From Pseudoselenomonas ruminantium (GTDB lineage Bacteria > Bacillota > Negativicutes > Selenomonadales > Selenomonadaceae): a stretch of DNA of 48,362 nt. Both the position numbers and the translations under genes were made by a program. The notes under the pieces are model-generated. The model made no database searches and was not told the DNA's origin. It saw only the letters and a list, made by a program, of their open reading frames with translations. Location: positions 1 to 48,362 of the forward strand of contig SVBX01000024.1 of NCBI GenBank assembly GCA_015058655.1, written 5' to 3'. Each line of letters starts with the position of its first letter. The stretch's first letter is position 1. Below, in pieces: positions 16,331 to 24,982 of the stretch.

Positions 16331-17203
16331 TCAGTATTCCTCCCGCATGGACTTCCATCTGTCATGGAGCCAGAACCAATCCTCAGGGTAGCGTCGTATA
16401 TAATCCTCCAGCATCTTGTTCAGCTGCTGCGTGGTCCTTCTGATATCTTCCTTTTTGTCCTTTGTCTTCTCCACCCAAACCGGCTCGGAAATCCACTGGG
16501 TATGATGACCATCTGGTTCTTTGTGAATCTGTACCATGAAGATGGGCACATCCTTGAAGCGAGCCATGGTGGCAGCTCCCACCACGCAGTTGGTGGGCCT
16601 GCCGAAGAAATCCATCACCATGCCATCCTTGCGGCTGGGATCCTGATCTGAGAGAAGCCCGATAACCCATCCCTCCTTCAGCATATCGTACATTTCCCGT
16701 ACACTCTTGCTATATGTGACATGCATGCCCATCAGAGCACGATATTCGTTGATGAACCTGTCCATACCTTGGGCTTTCTGTTTTTTTGCCACCGCAACAA
16801 GAGGAATGCCATGATGCGCCAGCGCGCCTCCCAGCAATTCCCAGTTGCCGGCATGCGATGTGGCAACGATAAATCCCTTGCCAGATGCCAATTGGGCACG
16901 CATCTTATCCACAGCACCCGTCAGAGTAACATACTCAGCCATATTCTTCTTGATGACAGGCGACCTCAATACTTCAAAAAGCATGGGGCCAAAGCGCAGC
17001 GTGCTCTCCTTGGCAATGCGTTCTGCTTCCTTCTCTTCCACATGCAGGCAATCCAGGATTTGCTGCTTGGCCAGGCGCTTCCGCTTCCGTGGCACAAAGG
17101 GCCATAAAAGAATTGCCAGGCCTCTGCCCAGACAATCGCTTGCCCCCCTGGGAACCAGGCACAATATACTGCTTAGAGCTTTCACCAGATAATATGCTAA
17201 CAT
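16331..17203 (-). CDS. Lipid A acyltransferase, LpxL/HtrB family (second copy)
   Basis: This protein is a paralogue of the acyltransferase at 3238-4155. It shows the HX4E motif in SHAGNWELLGG, the conserved SDQDPS and DFFGRPT, and the family tail FWLHDRWKSM. An N-terminal membrane segment is present. I use ATG 17203 (290 residues); a longer frame to 17239 would start inside the upstream terminator. It lies between lpxD and lpxC, so a role in secondary acylation of lipid A is likely. Which chain it adds is unknown. Confidence 0.9.
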   Translation of the reverse strand: MLAYYLVKALSSILCLVPRGASDCLGRGLAILLWPFVPRKRKRLAKQQILDCLHVEEKEAERIAKESTLRFGPMLFEVLRSPVIKKNMAEYVTLTGAVDKMRAQLASGKGFIVATSHAGNWELLGGALAHHGIPLVAVAKKQKAQGMDRFINEYRALMGMHVTYSKSVREMYDMLKEGWVIGLLSDQDPSRKDGMVMDFFGRPTNCVVGAATMARFKDVPIFMVQIHKEPDGHHTQWISEPVWVEKTKDKKEDIRRTTQQLNKMLEDYIRRYPEDWFWLHDRWKSMREEY

Positions 17204-17221
17204 AATTGATCTCTTGCTCCT

Positions 17222-17249
17222 AAAAAAGGAGCCGCGCAAAGGCAGCTCC
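17222..17249 (-). terminator. Terminator or attenuator between lpxD and the acyltransferase gene
   Basis: On the minus strand GGAGCTGC and GCGGCTCC form a stem with a 6-nt loop, followed by six T. It ends 19 nt before the acyltransferase ATG, so some read-through would be needed unless a separate promoter exists. Confidence 0.65.
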
Positions 17250-17294
17250 CTGTTTATTCATTCTAGATTTGCAGGTAACAGCTCTTCTTCCGAA

Positions 17295-18314
17295 TCACTT
17301 TCCTGACAGCTGCTTTTCCCACTTCCTGATTTTCTTCATGAGCTCCGGCAGCTTTTTCATGGCGGCCTGCATGCGCAGCCACTCAGTATGTGACTGCACA
17401 GGGAAGCCGGCGCAGAACTGTCCCTCCGGCATATCGCCAATGATGCCGGAACGGGCTGCATAGACGGAGTTGGCACCGATCTTGATGTGGCCCACGGTAC
17501 CCACCTGGCCACCGAAAGTCACATTATGGCCTACTTCCGTGGAGCCGGAAATGCCCGTCTGGGCCACAATCAGGCAGTTCGGCCCAATCTTGCAGTTATG
17601 GCCGATATGCACCAGATTGTCAATCTTCGTGCCCTTGCCGATGACCGTAGAGCCCATGGCCGCCCGGTCAATGCCATCGTGAGCGCCGATTTCCACATCG
17701 TCCTCCAGCACCACATTGCCCACCTGGGGCACCTTGGTGTGGACACCGTCTTTCGTAGTGAAGCCAAAGCCATCCGAGCCGATCACCGCTGAAGCGTGAA
17801 TCACGCAGCGCTTGCCCACACGGCAGTGCTCCCTGACAGTGACGGAGGAGTAAATCACCGTGTCGTCACCGATTTCAGCATACTGCCCCACATAGGTATG
17901 AGGATATATGACTACTCTGTCCCCCAGTACGGCATGGTCATCAACCACAGCAAAGGGCATGACTATGACGCCCTCGCCGATTTTCACATCCTTGCCAATA
18001 TGTGCTTTGTCGCTGACCCCTTCCGGAAAGACGAGTTTCGGCGTAAAAATCTCCAAGAGCTTCGCAAAGGCCGCCCTGGGGTCATCCACATAGACAGCTG
18101 CCTTGGGAAAGTCCTTCGCTGCCTCATCTCCCTCCGGCAGCATAACAGCTGCTGCCCGGGATTCCTTTGCCTCCTCGATATGGGGATCTACCGCAAAAGT
18201 CAGGTCGCCTTCCCCCGCTCCTGCAATATTGTCCAAGCCGGAAATGAGAATCTCCCCATCACCGGCTACCCGCCCCCCCACCAGAGAGGCAATCTCAGCC
18301 AAAGTCTTCTTCAT
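17295..18314 (-). CDS. lpxD: UDP-3-O-(3-hydroxyacyl)glucosamine N-acyltransferase LpxD
   Basis: LpxD adds the N-linked 3-hydroxyacyl chain after LpxC has acted. The 339-residue product has the N-terminal uridine-binding domain (LIVGGRVAGDGE-like start, LTFAVDPH) and then a left-handed beta-helix with hexapeptides and the catalytic His region DNLVHIGHNCKIGPNC. GAAGGAG precedes the ATG. It follows the OmpH-like genes, as in many Gram-negative bam-skp-lpxD clusters. Confidence 0.95.
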   Translation of the reverse strand: MKKTLAEIASLVGGRVAGDGEILISGLDNIAGAGEGDLTFAVDPHIEEAKESRAAAVMLPEGDEAAKDFPKAAVYVDDPRAAFAKLLEIFTPKLVFPEGVSDKAHIGKDVKIGEGVIVMPFAVVDDHAVLGDRVVIYPHTYVGQYAEIGDDTVIYSSVTVREHCRVGKRCVIHASAVIGSDGFGFTTKDGVHTKVPQVGNVVLEDDVEIGAHDGIDRAAMGSTVIGKGTKIDNLVHIGHNCKIGPNCLIVAQTGISGSTEVGHNVTFGGQVGTVGHIKIGANSVYAARSGIIGDMPEGQFCAGFPVQSHTEWLRMQAAMKKLPELMKKIRKWEKQLSGK

Positions 18315-18335
18315 GTCATGCTCCTTCGGAAATCA

Positions 18336-18770
18336 TCACTGCAGCTTCTCGATGGCCTTGTCCGTAATATCGATGCATCCTGACACAGCCACAGGCTGAT
18401 CCGGAGCGTTCTGCACCACGGCATCCAACTTCTCGTTGCGGGAAATCTCCCCCAGCGCCACATCAAGCTTCTGGCGCATCTGCAAGGCATAAGACTGATT
18501 GATGCCCTGCAGCTTCCGCTGCACATCCATCTGGGCTTTCTGAGCTTCTTCCTGGCTCATATTGGGATTTTCCTGCAGCTTTTTCTCTGCTTCTTCCACA
18601 GCCTCTTTGTACTTCTGGCTGCCTTCTTCGTCAAGAGCCTTGATCTGGGGAGCTTCTTTTATTACCCGTTCTGCATCTATGTAACCGATCTTAGCCTGAC
18701 CGCAGCCGCTTGCCAATGCAGCAACCATCATGGCAGCTGTCACCAGCAGGGCCTTCTTCTTCAAATTCAT
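18336..18770 (-). CDS. OmpH/Skp-like lipoprotein
   Basis: This is a 144-residue protein with a lipoprotein signal peptide: the lipobox LASGC puts the lipidated Cys at residue 23. The mature part begins KIGYIDAERVIKEAPQ, which matches the opening strand of Skp/OmpH chaperones (x-GYID-x-x-x-V), followed by a Glu/Lys/Gln-rich helical hairpin (residues 45-110) and a short C-terminal strand region. Skp holds unfolded OM proteins in the periplasm. A membrane-tethered Skp is unusual. It lies 22 nt upstream of lpxD. The function is inferred from fold-like features and context. Confidence 0.75.
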   Translation of the reverse strand: MNLKKKALLVTAAMMVAALASGCGQAKIGYIDAERVIKEAPQIKALDEEGSQKYKEAVEEAEKKLQENPNMSQEEAQKAQMDVQRKLQGINQSYALQMRQKLDVALGEISRNEKLDAVVQNAPDQPVAVSGCIDITDKAIEKLQ

Positions 18771-18792
18771 CTCTTGCTCAGCTTCCTTTGTG

Positions 18793-19953
18793 TTATTTTT
18801 TACTTGAACTTTCCAATGTACGGACCTCTGATGCCAGTTCTTCTGTCACATCATCCAGGCTGCCCGTGACCTCGCCGTAGATAGGCTGGGAAAAATCCCT
18901 GCCCAGCGTGCCCGGGAAAAGGCCTTGCAAAGTAGGCATAGGCACCGAAAGTATCATGGTGTAGTGATGCACGATAGCTACCTTGGCCCCCTTGCCCGCA
19001 ATATCGTTGGCTATATGGTTTTCCAGGGCAGTCAGGTCCTGACGCACCTGCGCCAGTTGCTGCCGCTTCTCCAGATGCTGCTGTATCTGCAACGACAGGG
19101 CCATCTGCTTGGACATGAGGTCCATATTCCTGGCCTGGGCTGCTGCCTCGGCCGCTACTGCTTCTGCCTTTTGCTGGCTCAAAGCCTCCTTGGATTTTTT
19201 ATCCCACTCTGCCAGCTTGGGAGCCATGACAGCATCCACATGTTCCTGCACCTGCCTGTCCCAGTCCATCTTCAGCTGATGCTGGCGCTCTCCGCGCTCC
19301 ATCTTGAGCTGCAGGATTTCCTGCTCCCAGGCTTCACGCTCCGCATCAAGTTCTTCCTGCTTGGTCCAAGGGTGGTGCATCTGCTGCTGATTATCCAGCT
19401 TCAGATTCAAGTTCAGGATGGCATTGAGATATTCGTCATCGAGAGCCGACCTCTGTGCCTCATAAGCGGCCTTGGTCTCTTCCCGATATTCCTGCTCAAT
19501 GGCCTTGCGTTCTCTCTCCAGCTGCACTCTGGCCCCTATGACAGTCTGGGCATTTTTCTGCCAGACAGAATCCTGGAAAGGCTGGCCATCAGTCTGCGGA
19601 GGCTGCACAGCGAGCACAGGCAATGCCTGCAAGTCGTCTAGCTCCATTTCCAGAGCCAGGGCCTGTCCCCGCAGCTGCTGCAGCCTTTCATAATCCGGAT
19701 GCGCAGGCCACACCTTGCGGGCATCAGCATAAGCCATCTCACTGGCATGCGCTGCGGTTGTTCCCGCCTGGTCCTCATTCCTGTCCAGGGCAACTTTCAC
19801 AAGCACCCCCGCACCTGCCGCCAGCAGCAGCACAAGCACAGCAGCTCCTGCCATAATCTGGCTGCGGTGGCTGTGCCAGAACCCTCTGAGGCTTATTTCT
19901 TCCTCACTTCCGGAAGGACTTTTTTTGAGGGACGAATCTTCTTTATCCTTCAA
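18793..19953 (-). CDS. Membrane-anchored long coiled-coil protein, possibly Skp/OmpH-related
   Basis: This 386-residue product has a cytoplasmic N-terminus, one transmembrane segment (about residues 34-54) and then a long Gln/Glu/Lys/Arg-rich coiled coil (about 120-320). Its C-terminus (KVAIVHHYTMILS, then DDVTEELASEV) resembles the end of OmpH proteins, where a VVLD-type strand is followed by DVTDEVI. I infer an oversized, inner-membrane-tethered relative of Skp. The start codon is TTG with GGAGG about 7 nt upstream. It sits between two OmpH-like genes. I do not recognise a named family for the full length. Confidence 0.6.
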   Translation of the reverse strand: MKDKEDSSLKKSPSGSEEEISLRGFWHSHRSQIMAGAAVLVLLLAAGAGVLVKVALDRNEDQAGTTAAHASEMAYADARKVWPAHPDYERLQQLRGQALALEMELDDLQALPVLAVQPPQTDGQPFQDSVWQKNAQTVIGARVQLERERKAIEQEYREETKAAYEAQRSALDDEYLNAILNLNLKLDNQQQMHHPWTKQEELDAEREAWEQEILQLKMERGERQHQLKMDWDRQVQEHVDAVMAPKLAEWDKKSKEALSQQKAEAVAAEAAAQARNMDLMSKQMALSLQIQQHLEKRQQLAQVRQDLTALENHIANDIAGKGAKVAIVHHYTMILSVPMPTLQGLFPGTLGRDFSQPIYGEVTGSLDDVTEELASEVRTLESSSKK

Positions 19954-19987
19954 GGCCTGCCCTCCCCATACTTATACCCATTACGAC

Positions 19988-20015
19988 AAATACCGAGCGC
20001 CCAGGCCCGGTATTT
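19988..20015 (-). terminator. Intergenic hairpin, possible weak terminator
   Basis: AAATACCG and CGGTATTT form an 8-bp stem around a GC-rich loop between two genes of the Skp-like set. The arm itself ends in TATTT but no long U-tract follows, so partial termination or mRNA protection are both possible. Confidence 0.4.
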
Positions 20016-20036
20016 GCTGATATGTCATTGGCTGTC

Positions 20037-20501
20037 TTACTTGCCCAATTTGGAAACAACATCCTGAGTGATGTCCTGACCGCCATAAACCACAGCGCCC
20101 TTGTCGAGGACAACCTGCAGGCCCTTGGCCTCGGCCACCTTCTTCACCGTGTCTTCGATATTCTGGCGGATGGGCTCCATGAGCTCATTGTTCTTCTGCT
20201 GGAGACGCTGCTGGGTCTGCTGGTAGTAGTCCCCCTTCTCCTGGTCGTTCATGCTGGCAGATTTCTCCTCGAATTCCTTCTGAGCATTCTGCACTTCATT
20301 CTGCATGGTCTGCTCAGCCTGCTGGAGCTGCGGATGCTGGGCTGCTACCGCGCGGTAGTCGATGACACCCACGCTGGAGCTGGCTGCGGAAGCCAGGCCG
20401 GAGCCGGACTGAGTGAGGGCCAAGGCCACCACGGAGCCGATGAATGCCAGCGCAATTAGTACGCTTACGATTTTAACCTGCTTTTTTTCTAACTTAACCA
20501 T
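20037..20501 (-). CDS. OmpH/Skp family periplasmic chaperone
   Basis: This is a 154-residue protein with a long N-terminal hydrophobic segment (residues 10-30) ending near GLASAASS, which could be cleaved or act as an anchor. The mature part starts SVGVIDYRAVAAQHPQ, then has a Gln/Glu-rich helical hairpin (KEFEEKSASMNDQEKGDYYQ) and the OmpH ending GLQVVLDKGAVVYGGQDITQDVV. It is the most typical Skp of the three in this cluster. Skp would carry OM proteins to BamA, which is encoded just upstream. AAAGGAG precedes the ATG. Confidence 0.87.
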   Translation of the reverse strand: MVKLEKKQVKIVSVLIALAFIGSVVALALTQSGSGLASAASSSVGVIDYRAVAAQHPQLQQAEQTMQNEVQNAQKEFEEKSASMNDQEKGDYYQQTQQRLQQKNNELMEPIRQNIEDTVKKVAEAKGLQVVLDKGAVVYGGQDITQDVVSKLGK

Positions 20502-20567
20502 GTTTCATTTCTCCTTTACCCTTTTCGGGCTGCAAAATTTCCATCCAACTTGCACAGAAACATAATA

Positions 20568-20621
20568 ATTATAACGCAATCGTTCGGATTTTACCATAGG
20601 CAAAATCTACATATTGGCGTT
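20568..20621 (-). repeat. Palindromic element with -10 box upstream of the skp gene (copy 1 of 3)
   Basis: TATAAT on the minus strand (20573-20568) is adjacent to an imperfect palindrome with outer arms AACGCAAT / ATTGGCGTT and an inner inverted repeat ATTTTACC-N3-GGCAAAAT (20588-20606). Related copies lie upstream of genes at 40366 and 42779 at the same position relative to a -10 hexamer. Confidence 0.55.
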
Positions 20622-20689
20622 TCGCTCAAAACGCGCAAACGCTTCGAGCATATCTCATCTCAGAAAATCGTGCCACAAGCAGTATTCCC

Positions 20690-21994
20690 TCAGAAGTACC
20701 CTATGACTCTCAGCCAGTTGTCATGCCTGTCCACCACATACTCCAGAGCCATGAAATCGTGAAGCTGATAGCGCAGGGCAGTCTCCCAGATGCGTCCCCC
20801 CCAGCGGTACTCGTACCGCAGGAGCCATCGCCTGGCCAGCTGTTGGCTGGCAGCCATGATCCACTGGCTGTCCCTGAGGTCATAGCGGACTTCTGCCCTG
20901 CCTTTGGAGCTCAGGCTGCGGCCATACCCCAGCTGCCAGCCCCAGTCCGGCTTTTCCGGATAGACATCAAGCAGAGTGAATACCTCATCCTTTCTGGAGA
21001 GCATTGCCCCTGCATGGAGCCTCAGGGTTATGTCCCTGTTGCGGCCCTGGTCTGACCTGCGCCCCACATCCAGCCAGCCTTCCAAGCGAACGCGATAGCT
21101 GTCCGTATCGGAACGGCTCATGACCTGAGTATTCTCACCGGGCCGGATTTCCGCCCTGGTGGTCAGCTTCCAGCGGCTAAGCCCGCCTTTTTCATCCATT
21201 TCCCTGATAAATTCTTCTTCAAGGGCGGCCTTGTGCCTGGAGACAAAGCCTACGGGCACTCCCACCAGCTCATCGCATTTTTTCTGGACCTCGCCGCGAT
21301 GGGATAGAAGAGTCATATTCGGTATCGTGTCCGAGCGCATGGAAAGGTCTACCGTGCGCACCACCGGCAGCCTGGGATAAAGGACAATCTCCGCCCTTGT
21401 TTCCCTGCCAGGATACACCTCAAAGTCTGCTCTGAACTCCGGCAGATGCTGCTCCAGATATTTCCTGACCTCCTGCCTGATAAGGCCCGTAGTCCATTCG
21501 CCTGCAGCCACAGGCAGCCCCAGGAGAGCCTTCTGGAAAACCTCTCCCAGACCTGCCGCATCCTGGCGCACCAGCTTTTCCACCATGTCGGGCATGCCCT
21601 CCACGGCAATGGCAGGCACCACCTTTTCAATGGTCGCATCCCAGGGCGCAAGCATGACCCTGACCGAAGCAGTTTCTCCCGGCTCTATGACAGCGCCTGT
21701 CACCGTGTAGCCTATGAGCACCTTGTCAAAGACTTCCACTATCAGCGATTCATCACGGGCTTTCTGCGCTTGAAGCTCCGCTATCTCCCGCCCCATGAGA
21801 AGCTGAAGGGCTATGGCTTCAACGCTCTTTTCCATGCGGTTCTTTGCCAGAGCCGGCAGGGAATGCAAGGCCGTGACCTCCACCTGCACTGCTTCCACCC
21901 GTCCCGCCGCCTCTGTCCTGCCCATAAGCAGGACAGACAGCAGCAGGCAAAGGCCGATGAAGCCTGCTGCCTTCAATGGCATAGTATCCGCCAT
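20690..21994 (-). CDS. Putative outer-membrane beta-barrel protein of unknown function
   Basis: I do not recognise this 434-residue protein. It has a signal peptide (hydrophobic core about residues 9-24, likely cleavage near RTEAAG). The middle part looks soluble and mixed alpha/beta. The last ~130 residues show alternating polar/hydrophobic strands rich in Tyr, Trp and Arg (YRVRLEGWLDV, LRYEYRWGGRIWETALRYQL) and end in VIGYF, a C-terminal Phe typical of OM barrels. It begins 6 nt after bamA, so it is probably co-expressed with it. An ATG at 21982 is an alternative start that gives a cleaner signal peptide. The function may be OM biogenesis, inferred from context only. Confidence 0.6.
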   Translation of the reverse strand: MADTMPLKAAGFIGLCLLLSVLLMGRTEAAGRVEAVQVEVTALHSLPALAKNRMEKSVEAIALQLLMGREIAELQAQKARDESLIVEVFDKVLIGYTVTGAVIEPGETASVRVMLAPWDATIEKVVPAIAVEGMPDMVEKLVRQDAAGLGEVFQKALLGLPVAAGEWTTGLIRQEVRKYLEQHLPEFRADFEVYPGRETRAEIVLYPRLPVVRTVDLSMRSDTIPNMTLLSHRGEVQKKCDELVGVPVGFVSRHKAALEEEFIREMDEKGGLSRWKLTTRAEIRPGENTQVMSRSDTDSYRVRLEGWLDVGRRSDQGRNRDITLRLHAGAMLSRKDEVFTLLDVYPEKPDWGWQLGYGRSLSSKGRAEVRYDLRDSQWIMAASQQLARRWLLRYEYRWGGRIWETALRYQLHDFMALEYVVDRHDNWLRVIGYF

Positions 21995-21999
21995 CTGAT

Positions 22000-23973
22000 T
22001 TAGAACATGCCTCCTATCGTGAAGTGGACACGGCCGCCGTTCTCGCCCTTACCATAATCGAGGCGCAAGGGGCCAAGGGGCGTGCTCAAGGAAATGCCGA
22101 AGCCCACGCTGCTGTGGAGATCACCGCTATGCGGGAATGCGCTGCCGCTCCAGGCGCTGCCCCCGTCGGCAAAAATAGCGCCCTGAATCTTTTCTACCAG
22201 AGGGAACCTGTACTCCACTGACAGCAGGCCCATGCGATCGCCACGGAACTGGTCATCGCGATAGCCTCGCAGGGTATCCTGGCCGCCTATGCGGTACTGG
22301 TTGAATTCGGACAGGTGCCCTCTTCCGTAACCAAGTTCCCCTCTGACAGCAATGACCTGGGCATGGCCTACCTTGAAGTAACGGGTATCCGCTATGGAAG
22401 CCTTCTGGAAATTGAAATCGCCGCCAAAGCCTGCCACCTCAGCAGTGAGGCTGACCCTGCCGCCCTCGGTGGGGTTGTAGATATTATCACGGGTATCTGT
22501 CGCATGCTGGAAGATGATGGAACGAGTGGTGCCGAAGTTGTAATCCTTCCACGCCTGATCATGCGCCCCCCAGTGGATGCTGCCATCCGGGTTCTTCCAA
22601 ACTACATTGCCGTCGTCCACATGCTTGATGTATTTATCCTTGCGATTCCTGAGCGTGACATAGTTGGTAGAATACTCGCTGACAGGACGGCTGAGAGTGA
22701 TTTCCCCGCCGGAATACTTGCGCATGTAGCTTTCTTTCTTGTTGCCATTGGTATCATAGTCCGAATACTCATAGGTGCGGTTATAGATTTTCAAAGTGCC
22801 GGAAGTCTCCTTGCGGTCAAGCCAGGGATGCCTGTAAGAGAAGACAAAGCCTCTGGCATCCCTGCTGCCACCCGACTTCTGGATGGTGAGCGAGACTGCA
22901 TCTCCTGTACCGCGGAAGTTGGTATCAGCCACATTCACCATGCCCAGGATGCCATCGGCGGTGCTGTAGCCCAAGCCCACGCCGAAGGTGCCCGTGCGCT
23001 TCTCCTTCACATCCACTTCCATGATCACAGCATTGGGTTCCACGCCCGGATTCATCTTGATGTTCACATCTTCAAAGAATCCCAGGTTGTAAACGCGCTG
23101 GATGCTGCGGCGGGCCAGCTTGGAATTGAACGGCTCTCCGGGCTTCTGGCGCATTTCTCTGAGGATGACCTTATCCTTGGTCTTCTTGTTGCCCTTGACA
23201 GCGAAGCCCTCCAGCGTGCCCTCATTGATCTTGATGGTAAGCTTGCCTGAAGGATCGATGTTCATGTCAGAAACCTTCATGAGGATATAGCCATCCTTGC
23301 GGTAAAAGTCCTGGATGGCCTGGATGTTCTCGTGAAGTATGCGGCTGTTGAGGATTTCTCCTTTCTTTACACCCATGCGGGCATAAAGGTCTTCGCTCTT
23401 CTCGACGGTATTGCCGATGATTTCGATATCCGTCAATACAGGGTTTTCCAGCACATGATAGGTAACGATCACACCTTCGGGCACCTGCTCGAAAGTAGGA
23501 TAAATATCATAGAAATATCCCGTATTGTAAACGGAATCCCTGGCCTCCATGACCAGCCTGGAGGTAAACATATCTCCGGCATGCATGGAAATAGCCGCCT
23601 TGGCGGTAGGCTCCGTCTTTTCCGTAGCCCCTTCGAAGCGTGTATCGACGATGGTCTGGCCCTCGTACTGCCCCAGCATGCCCTCGATGACTTTCTCATC
23701 CGGGCGGTTCTTGTTCCAGTTCATGGTACGCTCGTCCAAATGAACCGGCTCAGGCGCTTTTTCCTCTGCTGCTTTGGCAGATGCAGGCACGCTTCCGGCT
23801 TTGTCTGCAGTTTTAGCCTCTGCTGTTTCCTTTGCGGCATCCCCTGCTTTATCTGCTGAAGACTCCTGACGGACTGCCGCCTCTTCTGCCGCATAAGCAT
23901 AGCCTGGCAATATAGCTGCACCAGTGGCAATAGCCACAGCGGCGGCCAGATATCTGTATCGCTTTTTGTTCAA
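22000..23973 (-). CDS. bamA: Outer-membrane protein assembly factor BamA (Omp85 family)
   Basis: BamA folds and inserts OM proteins. The 657-residue product has a signal peptide (cleavage near GYAYA), an Ala/Glu/Lys-rich linker (about 30-75), about three POTRA domains (about 90-345; for example FAVKGNKKTKDKVILREM) and an Omp85 barrel. The barrel carries the conserved L6 loop motif TLRGYRDDQFRG and ends GGMF, with a terminal aromatic. E. coli BamA has five POTRA domains, so this is a short version. No BamB-E lipoproteins are visible nearby. AGGAGG precedes the ATG. Confidence 0.93.
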   Translation of the reverse strand: MNKKRYRYLAAAVAIATGAAILPGYAYAAEEAAVRQESSADKAGDAAKETAEAKTADKAGSVPASAKAAEEKAPEPVHLDERTMNWNKNRPDEKVIEGMLGQYEGQTIVDTRFEGATEKTEPTAKAAISMHAGDMFTSRLVMEARDSVYNTGYFYDIYPTFEQVPEGVIVTYHVLENPVLTDIEIIGNTVEKSEDLYARMGVKKGEILNSRILHENIQAIQDFYRKDGYILMKVSDMNIDPSGKLTIKINEGTLEGFAVKGNKKTKDKVILREMRQKPGEPFNSKLARRSIQRVYNLGFFEDVNIKMNPGVEPNAVIMEVDVKEKRTGTFGVGLGYSTADGILGMVNVADTNFRGTGDAVSLTIQKSGGSRDARGFVFSYRHPWLDRKETSGTLKIYNRTYEYSDYDTNGNKKESYMRKYSGGEITLSRPVSEYSTNYVTLRNRKDKYIKHVDDGNVVWKNPDGSIHWGAHDQAWKDYNFGTTRSIIFQHATDTRDNIYNPTEGGRVSLTAEVAGFGGDFNFQKASIADTRYFKVGHAQVIAVRGELGYGRGHLSEFNQYRIGGQDTLRGYRDDQFRGDRMGLLSVEYRFPLVEKIQGAIFADGGSAWSGSAFPHSGDLHSSVGFGISLSTPLGPLRLDYGKGENGGRVHFTIGGMF

Positions 23974-24051
23974 AAGTCAAACCTCCTAATAATCCCCTTG
24001 GTAAAAAGGCTCCTGCCTCAACCACATTGCTCCTTGCAATCACCATTCAAT

Positions 24052-24079
24052 AATATATCAAAATTCCTTGGAAATACAA
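24052..24079 (-). promoter_or_regulatory. Probable bamA promoter
   Basis: TTGTAT (24079-24074) and TATATT (24057-24052) on the minus strand are spaced by 16 nt, in the 114-nt gap upstream of bamA. Confidence 0.5.
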
Positions 24080-24087
24080 AGAACTTT

Positions 24088-24642
24088 TTATCGTCTGAGC
24101 ACTGCACCAGCCTCTTGCATGAGTTTCTGCTTATCTGAGTCCGGCACCCTGGGAGGAGCATATGTAAGGTGTGGGCTGGCGGCAGACTGGGGCGTGCCAG
24201 CCTCAAAAGGCCCCTCCTTATCTGCTGTATTTTCCTGCACGGCTGGCGCAGGTGCAGTATCAGGAGTTTCTCCCCCAAGCGCCGCCCTGTCTTCAGCCGG
24301 CGCAGGTTCTTCTATAGGCTGGGGATTTTCTTGCTTTGCCTGCGGAGCGCTTGCTTCCTTCTGCACCACAGGCAGGGAAGGTTCTTTGGCAGGCTCCCTG
24401 ACAGGGTTCCATACCTCCAGAGCCAGCACAATGAGCACTGCCACCGACAGAGCCGCCCCCCGGAAAAGCCATCTGCGCAACCTGCAGGCGGCCCTGCCGG
24501 GGGATGCCCCCTCCAATTCAGCCTTAGCCAGCATGAGCTTCAAGTCTCCCTGCAACTCATCAGACTGCCCCAGAGATGCATCGGCCTGTCCCAGCCATTC
24601 CCTGGCGGCCTGTATCCTGGCCCGCTTGCTGTCCTTGCTCAT
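24088..24642 (-). CDS. Single-pass membrane protein, candidate anti-sigma factor
   Basis: This 184-residue product has a charged helical N-terminus (about residues 1-60, likely cytoplasmic), one transmembrane segment (about 68-85, LSVAVLIVLALEVW), and a Pro/Ala/Glu-rich low-complexity periplasmic tail. This is the topology of many anti-sigma factors, and the gene follows a sigma-factor gene on the same strand. No recognised zinc-binding anti-sigma motif (HxxxCxxC) is present, so the role is inference. The start is ATG 24642 with AGGGGG about 7 nt upstream; the frame extends further but without family or SD support. Confidence 0.5.
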   Translation of the reverse strand: MSKDSKRARIQAAREWLGQADASLGQSDELQGDLKLMLAKAELEGASPGRAACRLRRWLFRGAALSVAVLIVLALEVWNPVREPAKEPSLPVVQKEASAPQAKQENPQPIEEPAPAEDRAALGGETPDTAPAPAVQENTADKEGPFEAGTPQSAASPHLTYAPPRVPDSDKQKLMQEAGAVLRR

Positions 24643-24827
24643 TACTCCGCCCCCTTTCAACATTACAGTCTTGCCAAAGAGGCAGCTTTTCTCTGGATAA
24701 AATAGCTCTTCCCATGTCCTGTGAGTCGATTTAATCAAGTAAAGTCTTATTTTGGGCCTTATATGGCACATTTCCTCAAAATATTGCGCCTGCAGGCAGT
24801 GTCCCTTGCATAAGTTTCCTCAGCTTA

Positions 24828-24982
24828 GGAACTGTTCAGAAATGAATTAAGCATTCTGCTTGTCTTAGTTCGTCTATACTGCGTTGTCGTCAGTCGACAT
24901 AGCACCGCTATGCCTCCTTCCTCCGCCTTGTCTAGCCAAACTAATCCTTCGCATTATGCTCAATTTATTTCTTGCCAGTTCC
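24828..24982. mobile_element. MITE-like 155-bp inverted-repeat element with TTA target duplication
   Basis: The ends GGAACTG and CAGTTCC are the tips of an imperfect inverted repeat that continues for about 50 nt (GAAATGAATTAAGCAT on the left matches the complement of ATGCTCAATTTATTTC on the right). The centre is also palindromic (CATAGC-ACCG-CTATG). TTA flanks both sides (24825-24827 and 24983-24985); the right copy is the stop codon of the sigma-factor gene. There is no transposase. The remaining sequence between 24643 and 24827 is a plain leader. Confidence 0.6.
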
